NCBI GenBank assembly: GCA_045106735.1
Contig: JBGCEZ010000034.1
Location: forward strand, 1-64,000
Length of the DNA stretch: 64,000 nt
Reading direction: 5' to 3'
DNA from: JBGCEZ01 sp045106735
GTDB lineage: Bacteria > Planctomycetota > Phycisphaerae > Phycisphaerales > SM1A02
Shown here piece after piece: positions 26,798 through 34,688 of the stretch. Each line of letters opens with the position of its first letter. Position 1 is the stretch's first letter. Both the position numbers and the translations under genes were made by a program. Below the pieces are notes generated by a model. The model saw nothing but the letters and a program-made list of their open reading frames with translations. It searched no databases and had not been told where the DNA came from.

Positions 26798-26848
26798 CCG
26801 CCGCCGCGAATCCCGGATCGAACGCGATCACGGGATCCGTGGCGGCGG
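26798..26848. terminator. Long hairpin between convergent genes
   Basis: CCGCCGCCGCGAATCCCG at 26798-26815 pairs with CGGGATCCGTGGCGGCGG at 26831-26848, 18 bp with two mismatches. It lies between the PEP-CTERM gene (plus) and the DUF4198 gene (minus) and can serve both. Confidence 0.75.
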
Positions 26849-26918
26849 TTGCGCGCGGGGCCAATGGTCAGCGGCGCACGTGTCATCGGCCGCCGACCAC
26901 CCGAACCCTCTGACGACC

Positions 26919-27917
26919 TCACGCCCCGTCGGACGCCGCGGCTCCGTCCATGAACGTGACCGACGTCCAGTAGCTCTTCCAATCGGCGTCGGTCCGGTCC
27001 TTCAACGGCACCATGTGAATCGACGTCAGCATCCACGGCCCCGGATCGGTCGACGCCCATTCGACTAGTCCGTCGGCATCGGTCTTCAATTCGACCAGGT
27101 GCTCGCGATTGGCGTGGTGCACCGCCACGACGCGGAGCCCGGCGATGGGCTTGCCCTGGAAGAGGACCCGGGCCCGGCCACGCCCATCGGCGTCCGGCGA
27201 AGGCTCGACCACGATCTCCAGCGGCAATCCGACCGGGCGATCAACGACCGTCGATGCGTCGCCCTCGCCCGTACCCCCGATGCTGATGAGCGACTTCGCG
27301 CAGCGGACGTACACCTCGCGCCCGTCTTCGTCCGCCTGGCCGTTCGCTTCCCGGTACGCGCGAATCGTCCCAAGCCCCTCTTCGTCCAGGTACGCGTTGA
27401 ATCGATCGGCGGGAAGCTCATTGCTCATCTCGCCGCTCTCGAACGCAAGGATGGCGCCCTTGGTTTCGGGGACGCGGACGAAACTCTGCGCGCCGCCATG
27501 CCGACCCATGATGGGCATCGCGGCGTCGCCGGTCGCTCCGGCCGCGCCCTGAACACCGGCCGTCCCAGCTGTACTGGCGGCCGCACTGGCAGACGTGCTG
27601 GCAGACGCGCTGGCAGACGCGCCGGCAGACGCGCCGGCAGACGCGCCGGCAGACGCGCCGGCAGACGCGCCGGCAGACGCACTGGCACCCATGGCGTCCG
27701 CGTCACATAACGTAAACCGTTTCACGAACGGTTCGTTCCGCGGCACGACGTCGCCCTGGAAGCGTTCACCGTTCATCGTTCGCACGCGAAACAGTTGGCC
27801 GGGTTCCACGCGAAAACTCGACGGTTGAAGCCAGAATTCGTGGGCCGACGCGATCGTCGTTCCCGAGATCGAAACAAGCATTGCCGCAATTGTTCGACGG
27901 ACAGGAAGATGAAACAT
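26919..27917 (-). CDS. DUF4198 exported protein with VNTR insert
   Basis: 332 residues. Signal peptide MFHLPVRRTIAAMLVSISGTTIASA, mature start HEFWLQPSSFRVEPGQ, the typical A-HEFWL-P beginning of DUF4198, then a beta-rich domain with GKPIAGLRVVAVH and TDADGLVEW (a carboxypeptidase-regulatory-like fold). DUF4198 proteins are often encoded next to nickel or cobalt transport genes and a His at the mature N-terminus can bind metal; this is family knowledge. Residues about 75-115 are an inserted Ala/Ser/Gly stretch (ASAGASAG...), encoded by 12-bp repeats. The ATG at 27917 has GGAG at good distance; an ATG nine codons upstream is less likely. It is transcribed toward the all3515-like gene. Confidence 0.85.
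   Translation of the reverse strand: MFHLPVRRTIAAMLVSISGTTIASAHEFWLQPSSFRVEPGQLFRVRTMNGERFQGDVVPRNEPFVKRFTLCDADAMGASASAGASAGASAGASAGASAGASASASASTSASAAASTAGTAGVQGAAGATGDAAMPIMGRHGGAQSFVRVPETKGAILAFESGEMSNELPADRFNAYLDEEGLGTIRAYREANGQADEDGREVYVRCAKSLISIGGTGEGDASTVVDRPVGLPLEIVVEPSPDADGRGRARVLFQGKPIAGLRVVAVHHANREHLVELKTDADGLVEWASTDPGPWMLTSIHMVPLKDRTDADWKSYWTSVTFMDGAAASDGA
27589..27690. repeat. 12-bp in-frame VNTR in the DUF4198 gene
   Basis: GGCAGACGCGCC and variants repeat about eight times. Each unit adds four residues (AGAS), so copy changes keep the frame. Confidence 0.85.
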
Positions 27918-28024
27918 GGGTGCACTCCAAATCAAAGAAAGCATGTGGCGAGAGAACCACCGCCGACAACCGTCGCCTTCAACGTTCGCGGCCGTTCTCT
28001 GTCACAATGTGTTCGAAACAAAGT

Positions 28025-28052
28025 CCTCGCCGCGCCGCGAAGCGCGGCGAGG
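28025..28052 (-). terminator. Terminator of the DUF4331 gene
   Basis: CCTCGCCGCGC / GCGCGGCGAGG, perfect 11-bp stem with a 6-base loop. On the minus strand it is followed by ACTTTGTTTC. It lies 40 bp after the stop of the DUF4331 gene and separates it from the DUF4198 gene. Confidence 0.85.
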
Positions 28053-28091
28053 ATGCTGACCTTCTCACGAAGGCCGATCAACTCCCCTCCT

Positions 28092-29672
28092 TCAGGGGGT
28101 CATGGTCCAACCGCTCAGGAAGATCAACAGATCTTCGAAGTCGACGTCGCCATCGGCATCCAGGTCGGCCGGGTTGATGGCCCCGCTCACTGGATCCTTC
28201 CGGTTGTTCACGCCGGAATGCGGCGTGGCGGCGTACGGGAACACGGCGTGAAACGCGACGTCGTTCATCGCCACGTTGTCGCCCACTACCGTGATTTCCT
28301 TGTACGTCGGCCCACTGGCGATCGCGGTCAACGCAATGTCGATCACGTCATCGCCGAAGCGGCGACCGTTCGGCCATCCACTCGACACACCGCCCGTTTG
28401 GTCGCCCCCCACGAAGCCAAAGCGACTGAAGCCTGCTTGGCCGTTGAGCGGGACCGGGCCGGTCGTCGTCGCCACACGGAGCACATCGGGGATGAAGATA
28501 TTGACGAGGTCTTGGCGGTCCGTGGTTTGGAAGTCCGTCCCGAACACCAGGTTGATGAGCCCGGCCAGTTCTGGCTGGGCCGCGTACTGGCTGAACTGCG
28601 TGTCGTTCTGGGGATCGGTCGCGTTGAACCGGTCCTTGTCGACGAAGGCGACCAGAGCCTCGTTGAACAGCGGATTCCCGAGCCGATTGACCTGAATCCA
28701 CGGCCCTTCGTGCTCAAACTCGTTGCCCGCGATGCGACGCGTGATGCTCGGGCGACTGACCGACGCGTAAATGCCAACCCCGGTTTGCTCGCCGAAGAAC
28801 GCATCGGCGTACGTCGAGGCTGGCAACTGATCCAGGGGAATCTGCAGGCCGAACGTCAGGACGTTGAATCCCTTGAATCCGTCGACGCCGCCGCCATCCT
28901 GCCCCAGGCCGTCAGCGAGCGAGCCGTTGTTGTCGAGGATGCGGATGTCCAAGAGATCAAAGACGCCAGGAACATCGGCGTAGAAACTGTCATCGCGCGG
29001 GCCAGCGAAGACGGTCACGCCATCGCCGCCGGTGACGATCGCTTGCTGCGTGTACGCGTCAAGTTCGTCGTTCGTCGCCGCGCCAGATACGGCACGTCCG
29101 TCGGCGTCGTTGTAGAGCGGGGTGACGTTCTTGCCGGCGTTTGGTGGCGCGACGACGACGTCTTCGACAACCACATGGGCCGAGTCATCGGTCCGGCGCG
29201 TCACCGAGTACGTCTGGGTGAAGTTCTGCTGATCGTCGCCGATCGTCATGATCGGACCGGCCGAGAGCCCGAGGCCGTACGACAGAATCGTGTCCTCGTT
29301 CTTGTAGCCGGCATCGACCGGAGAGAACTCGAAGTCGTAGCGGTACACCGTGGCGCCGGTCGCCGGGTCGGTGATGTGCAGGCTGTAGCGGGCGTCGGAG
29401 GCGAACCGCTCGTAGTGCGGCCCGTCACCGGGTTCGGAAAACGGACGCACGTTGGCGATCACGTTGAGCACTTCGACGGAAGGGTCGCGGCTGGAAATAC
29501 CAACGAACGCGTATACGTCCGTGAGATTTGCCTGTGGATCCTGCTTGATGAGCGGCGCGTCGCTGTGACTGGACGCCCGGGCGTTCGGCGTTTGCAGCGC
29601 GGCCACAGCGCCGACACCGACGAGGACGGCCCCAACGGCGACGCGGCTGACGAGGGTGGACTGGGATGACAT
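28092..29672 (-). CDS. DUF4331 exported protein with dockerin-like C-terminus
   Basis: 526 residues. Signal peptide MSSQSTLVSRVAVGAVLVGVGAVAALQTPNARA, then SSHSDAPLIKQDPQANLTDVYAFVG, the diagnostic N-terminal DUF4331 motif (SSH-DAP-I--DP-AD-TD-YAF), and a long beta-rich domain to about residue 490. The last residues (INPADLDADGDVDFEDLLIFLSGW) form one dockerin-like EF-hand unit. The biochemical role of DUF4331 is unknown. The start at 29672 begins the signal peptide; a 45-residue upstream extension is rejected. It is likely not in one operon with DUF4198, because a strong terminator separates them. Confidence 0.9.
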   Translation of the reverse strand: MSSQSTLVSRVAVGAVLVGVGAVAALQTPNARASSHSDAPLIKQDPQANLTDVYAFVGISSRDPSVEVLNVIANVRPFSEPGDGPHYERFASDARYSLHITDPATGATVYRYDFEFSPVDAGYKNEDTILSYGLGLSAGPIMTIGDDQQNFTQTYSVTRRTDDSAHVVVEDVVVAPPNAGKNVTPLYNDADGRAVSGAATNDELDAYTQQAIVTGGDGVTVFAGPRDDSFYADVPGVFDLLDIRILDNNGSLADGLGQDGGGVDGFKGFNVLTFGLQIPLDQLPASTYADAFFGEQTGVGIYASVSRPSITRRIAGNEFEHEGPWIQVNRLGNPLFNEALVAFVDKDRFNATDPQNDTQFSQYAAQPELAGLINLVFGTDFQTTDRQDLVNIFIPDVLRVATTTGPVPLNGQAGFSRFGFVGGDQTGGVSSGWPNGRRFGDDVIDIALTAIASGPTYKEITVVGDNVAMNDVAFHAVFPYAATPHSGVNNRKDPVSGAINPADLDADGDVDFEDLLIFLSGWTMTP

Positions 29673-30178
29673 GGATCGTTCTTTCACCGCTGAGCGGTCG
29701 TGGTGCATCCGTACCGATCGCGCACCGCCCATTGAGCGGGTGAACGATTCAGGAATGCTCCGGAACTGAATTCGGCGACCGACACACTGCCAGTCACTCG
29801 GACCCACTCGCTTTCGACGGCCGCGAACGCGGAGTTTTTGGAATCCCGCAGTGCAGCCAAGAAAAAATCGATCAGAAAACGTTCATCATGTCGCATCCAA
29901 TCGGTCGCTGGCGGCGATGACCGATGGGACAGCAGGTGCCCTGAGGATGGGCCGGGCGATGGCGGCGAAACCGTACGATCGTGTTGCGTTGGCCAGTGCG
30001 CCGGCCTGCGCGTAGCGCGCGATGAGCACGTACGCGGCGCGCGATGAACACGCATGTGGCGAGCGATGAGCACGCGCGTGGCGCGCGAGAAGCACGCGTG
30101 CGGCGCGCGGTGAACCCGCGATCGCCGCCCGGCCCAACGCCGGCCGAATCGGAACGATCCCGGCGGTCCATTTCAGGA
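29673..30178. other. Long intergenic region with 22-bp tandem repeat
   Basis: 506 bp between the DUF4331 start and the stop of the PH-domain gene. It includes the DUF4331 promoter region and, at 30015-30120, a 22-bp tandem repeat. An open frame that translates the repeat (29872-30171) is Arg-rich and has no ribosome site, so I do not call a gene. Confidence 0.6.
30015..30120. repeat. 22-bp tandem repeat, 4.8 copies
   Basis: Units at 30015, 30037, 30059, 30081 and a partial at 30103 share GCGCGCGATGAGCACG followed by a variable T/C-G-C-G end. Each copy differs by a few bases. Confidence 0.85.
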
Positions 30179-30721
30179 TCAGCCGCCGCGGCCGTTCAGC
30201 ACCTCGGTGATTCGTCCGTGCACGGCATCGACATCTGGCACGCCCAGAATCGCCGCCTCCACGCCGCCGGTCCCCGCGGTGGCGAAACCAATCGACCCGA
30301 GACCAGCGAACCGGTCGCGAGCGCGCCGCACCACGACGGTGTGCTGCACCCGAGCCAGCGGAATCTCGATGCGGTAGCGCCGGATGACCCCACCGGTCAC
30401 GACGAGTCGATCGCGCGTCACGATGTGGCGGCGGCACCGCCGGGCGATCTCGCCCCAGAGGTACCGCAGCCCGAGCAACGTCGCGGCGAGAACGACGATC
30501 CCGAACCGCGACGCCAGCACCGTTCCAAAGCCCGCAAGCACCCACAGAGCCGCCGCAATCCCGACGACCAGTGCCGCAAAGCCGAGCATGTCGAGCGGCA
30601 CGTCCAACCAATGCGGACGCATGTCCACGATTGGATCGTGCTCCGATGACGCTGATAGCGCCGATAGCGCCGATGGCGTCGATGGCGCCGGCGCGTCCGA
30701 CGGCGGCGGATCCGCACTCAC
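30179..30721 (-). CDS. PH-domain membrane protein (bPH_2-like)
   Basis: 180 residues from a GTG start that overlaps the hpt stop (GTGA). After a Ser/Ala/Pro-rich start, two hydrophobic helices (DMLGFAALVVGIAAALWVLAGFG and ASRFGIVVLAATLLGLRYLW, about 38-80) are followed by HIVTRDRLVVTGGVIRRYRIEIPLARVQHTVVVRRARDRFAGLGSIGFATAG. The T-DRL---G---R---EIPL-R-Q-- pattern is typical of bacterial PH domains formerly called DUF304. Such proteins sit in the inner membrane; their ligand is mostly unknown. Last gene of the mgtE-hpt-PH operon. Confidence 0.85.
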   Translation of the reverse strand: MSADPPPSDAPAPSTPSALSALSASSEHDPIVDMRPHWLDVPLDMLGFAALVVGIAAALWVLAGFGTVLASRFGIVVLAATLLGLRYLWGEIARRCRRHIVTRDRLVVTGGVIRRYRIEIPLARVQHTVVVRRARDRFAGLGSIGFATAGTGGVEAAILGVPDVDAVHGRITEVLNGRGG

Positions 30722-31275
30722 CGCTTGTCTTCCCGCAGGACCCCGATGTCCGGCAGGTTGCGGTAGAGCCCGTCGTAGTCCAAGCCGTAGCCGACCACGA
30801 ACTCGTCGGGGATGTCGAATCCGACGTAGTCCGCCTCGACCGGGACGGCCCGGGCCACATCCTTCCGGAGCAGCACGCACGTGCGGAGTGAACGCGGCTC
30901 GAGCGCCGACAAGGCATCGCGAATTGCGGCCAGCGTTCGGCCACTGTCGAGAATGTCGTCGACGATGATCACGTCTTGACCGGCGAGGTGACGCGGCATC
31001 TCGCCGAGCTCAACATGGCCCTGGCTGCGCGTCGCCGTTCCCGGATAGCTGCTCGCGGTCATCGCGCTGATCCGCAGCCGGCGAGGCAGATGCCGAATCA
31101 AATCGGCGACAAAGATCATCGCCCCGGTCAACACCGGCACGAGCACCAGGGACGAATCGTCGGGCTCACTGATCGGATCGGAGGCCAGATCGTGTTCGAT
31201 GCGGGCCGACAGTTCGCGCACGCGAGCGGCGATGCGCTCTCGGTCCACGATGATGCGTTCGAGGTCCGGACTCAT
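30718..31275 (-). CDS. hpt: Hypoxanthine phosphoribosyltransferase
   Basis: 185 residues. The PRPP-binding motif DVIIVDDILDSGRTL (near residue 100-114) and the flanking LVPVLTGAMIFVADL and the C-terminal VGYGLDYDGLYRNLPDIGVL match bacterial HPRT closely, including the Asp of the catalytic motif and the late YGLDY(D/N)-YRNLP box. It converts hypoxanthine or guanine with PRPP into IMP or GMP in purine salvage. The start at 31275 overlaps the mgtE stop (ATGA). The metal-binding Asp in the loop is retained. The usual SYG-T loop appears as SSYPGTATRSQG. Confidence 0.95.
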   Translation of the reverse strand: MSPDLERIIVDRERIAARVRELSARIEHDLASDPISEPDDSSLVLVPVLTGAMIFVADLIRHLPRRLRISAMTASSYPGTATRSQGHVELGEMPRHLAGQDVIIVDDILDSGRTLAAIRDALSALEPRSLRTCVLLRKDVARAVPVEADYVGFDIPDEFVVGYGLDYDGLYRNLPDIGVLREDKR

Positions 31276-32810
31276 GGAGTCGCTCCAATCGCGGCCAGGG
31301 CCGCGGCGGTTTCGCCGGCCAGCAGCCAACGCGCGGTCAGCCAGGCGAGGCCAAGAAACGTGGCGAACGCCACCGCGTCGGTGATCATGATCAAGATGAT
31401 GGCCCCGCCTTGGGCCGGGTCAAAGCCGACCCGCCGCATGGCCAGCGGCACGCACGTGCCGACACTGGTGCCGGCGAGAATCGAGCACGCCAGGGCAATC
31501 CCAGCGACCGCGCCCACCCGCCACGACACGCGGTCATCGACCAGCCCGACGAGCATGACGCCGCCGGCCAAGGCCGCGCCGATCGTCAGGCCGCTCAGGA
31601 GTCCGGCGATCGTTTCGCGGCGGACCAGCGGAAACACGCGGCCCGGCCGCACTTCGTCCAGGATGATGCCCCGCAGCGTCACGGCCAGCGCCTGGTGGCC
31701 GGCATTCCCGGTGACCGCGGCGACGATCGGCATGAGCACCGCGAGCACGGCCAGCTCGCCAATGAGCGACTCGAATCGCTTCACGACCAGGGCCGACGGC
31801 ACCATCATGATGAGGCTCAGGATCAGCCACGGCGCACGCCCGCGGTACTTCTCCAGCACGCCGGAGTAGACCGCCTCTTCCTTGCCGGCGCCAACGGTCG
31901 ACTGCACGTCTTCGGTCTGCTCTTCGCGGATCGTGTCGATCACGTCGTCGACGGTCACCACGCCGATGGCTCGATCAGATTCGTCGAGCACGGGCATCAT
32001 CGAAAAGTCGTAGCGGACGAATTCCCGGACGACCGCTTCCTGGTCGAGGTCCGCCCGAATCGCTCGCGGACTGCGTTCCATCACGTCGCCCACGGACACA
32101 TCGTCCGGCGTCACCAGCAGGACCCGCAGCCCAACCACGCCGATCAAGCGGCCGCCTTCGTCGACCACCGGCAGGCTCGTGATCTCCTCGGCGATCGGAT
32201 GGTGGCGAATGCGATCGGTCGCCTGCCCCACGCTCATGGTGGCGAGCAGGGAAACGAAGCGCGTGGTCATCAAGCCGGCCGCGGTCTCCTCGTCGAACCC
32301 CAGGAGGCGGCGGAATCCGGCGGTGGTGGCCGGGGCGAAACGTTCGAGCAGCGACTCGCGGGTGCGGTCCGACAATTGCTGCAGCACGTCGACCGCGTCA
32401 TCCGGCGGCATGAGGCCGACGAGCACCACGGCGTACTCGATTCGGCCTTCCGCCCCGAGGTCCTCGATGACGCCGGCGGCCAAAGGGCCTTCCATCTCGG
32501 CCAGGGCCTCGGCGGCCTTGACGTCGTCCATCGCCACCAGCAGGTCGCCGGCCTCGCCCTCGGGCATCAGTTCTTCGAGGGTGTCGGCGGCGTCGGCCGG
32601 AGCCTGCTGCTCGATCGCGGCGGCCAGGACCGGCACGTCGATCGTGTGCTCCATCAAGGTCGCGACGCGGGCGTCGGATGGCGCGACAGCATCGTCGGAC
32701 TCGATGATCATGGCCGAACCATCGGCCTGGCCATCTGCTTGGGCTGCGGGCAGCGCCGCACCTTGGGCGTCGTCCGCCGGCGGTTCGTTCTGGTGGGGGG
32801 TCTCGGACAT
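31272..32810 (-). CDS. mgtE: MgtE magnesium transporter
   Basis: 512 residues. After an acidic N-terminal linker (about 1-40) comes the MgtE N domain made of short helical repeats (DAADTLEELMPEGEAGDLLVAMD, FRRLLGFDEETAAGLMTTRFVSL), two CBS domains (about 185-300; SLPVVDEGGRLIGVVGLR, MMPVLDESDRAIGVVTVDDVI) and five transmembrane helices with PIVAAVTGNAGHQALAVTLRGI, where the conserved G-N-x-GxQ region lines the pore. It imports Mg2+ and is gated by Mg2+ binding to the N and CBS domains. First gene of an overlapping trio with hpt and a PH protein. I see no M-box-like leader in the short upstream region. Confidence 0.95.
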   Translation of the reverse strand: MSETPHQNEPPADDAQGAALPAAQADGQADGSAMIIESDDAVAPSDARVATLMEHTIDVPVLAAAIEQQAPADAADTLEELMPEGEAGDLLVAMDDVKAAEALAEMEGPLAAGVIEDLGAEGRIEYAVVLVGLMPPDDAVDVLQQLSDRTRESLLERFAPATTAGFRRLLGFDEETAAGLMTTRFVSLLATMSVGQATDRIRHHPIAEEITSLPVVDEGGRLIGVVGLRVLLVTPDDVSVGDVMERSPRAIRADLDQEAVVREFVRYDFSMMPVLDESDRAIGVVTVDDVIDTIREEQTEDVQSTVGAGKEEAVYSGVLEKYRGRAPWLILSLIMMVPSALVVKRFESLIGELAVLAVLMPIVAAVTGNAGHQALAVTLRGIILDEVRPGRVFPLVRRETIAGLLSGLTIGAALAGGVMLVGLVDDRVSWRVGAVAGIALACSILAGTSVGTCVPLAMRRVGFDPAQGGAIILIMITDAVAFATFLGLAWLTARWLLAGETAAALAAIGATP

Positions 32811-33014
32811 GCGGGGCGGAGTGTAAGTGGTCGAAGCGGAGGAGGTTCGGGCGCCGATGCTGGGCTCGATGCAGATCGGGCGCACACCGAGAACGATCCA
32901 GCGCACGCCAAAAAGCGACCTTCCGCATCATCGGCCCAATCGCGGTCGATCCGCCCGTGCGAAACCGCCTGAAACCCCCATGGAATGGGCCGATTCGGGA
33001 ATTCGGGACCGCGG

Positions 33015-33023
33015 TGCTATAGT
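33015..33023 (+). promoter_or_regulatory. Extended -10 promoter of folC, possibly leaderless
   Basis: TGCTATAGT gives an extended -10 (TGnTATAGT, -10 at 33018-33023). A start of transcription 6 to 8 bases later would fall at the ATG at 33033, leaving almost no leader. No good -35 is seen. Confidence 0.5.
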
Positions 33024-33032
33024 CGCGAGGCC

Positions 33033-34454
33033 ATGAGCAAGACCAGCAATCGCCGGCGTTCCGACGCCCAGACCACCATGATGTCGACGGACATCGAGAC
33101 GTTCCCGAACGCGGTTCGGTATCTCCTTACGCGCAATGATCTTGAACGAACGCGCGTCGCCCGGGTGAATCCGGACGAGACCTTCAAGCTGGACCGAACC
33201 CGGGCCTTGCTGGAGGCTCTGGACAACCCGCAGCAGGACGTCCGGATGGTCCATGTGGCCGGGACGGTCGGCAAGGGCTCAACCGTGGCCATGGTCGCCT
33301 CGATGCTGAGCGGCTGCGGCTACACCGTGGGCACGTTCACCAGCCCGCACCTCGTTGACATCCGCGAGCGGATCGCCATCAACGGCGTTTCGATCAGCCG
33401 CAGCGACTTCACGAGCCTCATCAAGATCGTGGCCGACGCGGCGGAGAAGGCCGGGCTCGAGCCCACCTTCTTTGAGGTCGTGACGGCCGCGGCGTTCCGC
33501 TACTTCGCGGAGCAGGCCGTCGACATCGCGGTCATCGAAGTCGGCCTTGGCGGGCGCCTCGACTGCACGAACGTCATTACGCCAGAAGTCTCGGTCATCA
33601 CCCAGATCGACATGGACCACACCGCCCTGCTCGGCCGCACGATCGAAGAGATCGCCCGCGAAAAGGCCGGCATCATGAAGCAGGGCATCCCCGCTCTGAC
33701 GTTCGACCAAGACCCCAAGGTGGTCGCGGTGCTCCGGGAAGAAGCGGAATCGCGTGGCGCTTTGCTGAAGGTGATCGGCGAGGACATCGAGTTCAGCCGC
33801 CGCTTCAACGCCGGCAACGAAGGCGGACCGCAGAGCCGGATCTGCGTGATCAACGGCGAATCGCAGTACATGCACGTGGCGGTTCCGCTCCCCGGCGAGC
33901 ACCAGGCGCTGAACTGCGGCGTCGCCCTCGCCGCCGTGGACACGCTTCGGGCTTCGGGCTTTGAGTTCGAGGAAGTTCCGCTGCTGGCCGGCCTGGCCGC
34001 CACCACCGTGCCCGGCCGCATGGAGCTGGTCTGGCAACAGCCTCGCATTCTCGTGGACGGAGCGCACAACCCCGCGTCGCTCGGCGCGCTGATGCGTTCG
34101 GTCGGCGGCCACGTGCCGTACGACTCCATGGTCTGCGTCTTCGGCTGCTGCGAAGACAAGGACGTCGCGGCCATGCTCGAAAAGGCAGCCCTTGGCGGCG
34201 ACAAGCTGATCTTCACCCGCGCTCGCGGCAACCCCCGCGCCCTGGACCCGGAAGAGTTGCAACGTCAATTCTCCGAGATCAGCGGCAAGATGAGCCAGGT
34301 CGCAGCGACGGTGCCCGAGGCCTTGGACCTGGCCACGCAGGCCGTCGGACGCGATGACCTCATCTGCGTCACCGGCAGCTTCTACCTCGTCGGCGAAACG
34401 AAGAAGTTCCTCGCCGACCTTGAACGCAAGCGTGCCGCCGCGGCCAAGGCCTGA
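33033..34454 (+). CDS. folC: Folylpolyglutamate / dihydrofolate synthase FolC
   Basis: 473 residues. The Mur-ligase-like ATP domain starts with HVAGTVGKGSTVAMVASML (P-loop near residue 73-80), then FTSPHLVDIRERI, EVGLGGRLDCTNVI, ITQIDMDHTALLGRTIEEIAREKAGIMK and later ILVDGAHNPASL, all standard FolC boxes. It adds glutamate to folates (and pteroate if bifunctional). The P-loop has Val where the family normally has Asn (GTNGKGS). The N-terminal 18 residues before STDIETF may be partly dispensable. It precedes leuS on the same strand with a 234-bp gap holding a 15-bp repeat. Confidence 0.93.
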   Translation: MSKTSNRRRSDAQTTMMSTDIETFPNAVRYLLTRNDLERTRVARVNPDETFKLDRTRALLEALDNPQQDVRMVHVAGTVGKGSTVAMVASMLSGCGYTVGTFTSPHLVDIRERIAINGVSISRSDFTSLIKIVADAAEKAGLEPTFFEVVTAAAFRYFAEQAVDIAVIEVGLGGRLDCTNVITPEVSVITQIDMDHTALLGRTIEEIAREKAGIMKQGIPALTFDQDPKVVAVLREEAESRGALLKVIGEDIEFSRRFNAGNEGGPQSRICVINGESQYMHVAVPLPGEHQALNCGVALAAVDTLRASGFEFEEVPLLAGLAATTVPGRMELVWQQPRILVDGAHNPASLGALMRSVGGHVPYDSMVCVFGCCEDKDVAAMLEKAALGGDKLIFTRARGNPRALDPEELQRQFSEISGKMSQVAATVPEALDLATQAVGRDDLICVTGSFYLVGETKKFLADLERKRAAAAKA

Positions 34455-34468
34455 GCCCGATCGACCTC

Positions 34469-34513
34469 GCCCAACCCGTGGACGCCCAATCCGTGGGCGC
34501 CCAACCCGTGGAC
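34469..34513. repeat. 15-bp tandem repeat, 3 copies
   Basis: GCCCAACCCGTGGAC at 34469-34483 and 34499-34513, with the variant GCCCAATCCGTGGGC between them. It begins 14 bp after the folC stop. Confidence 0.88.
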
Positions 34514-34688
34514 CACGCACCGGCCGCCCCCCGAACCCGGGCACCCGCCGGCCCGGTCCACTCCCTGATTTCACGCGATGCGGCCCCCACCGGGGCCGTA
34601 TCCTGTTTGTCCACCATGGCCCGTCCGGATTCGGCCCGCCCACGCGGGACGCCGCACGATGGACCACGACCGCTGGGATCCGAATCCG

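Noticed and set aside
29872..30171. Open frame across the 22-bp repeat region
   Set aside because: Arg-rich text that just translates the repeat, no ribosome site and no protein-like pattern.
32811..33014. Magnesium riboswitch upstream of mgtE
   Set aside because: The leader is short and shows no M-box-like conserved elements.
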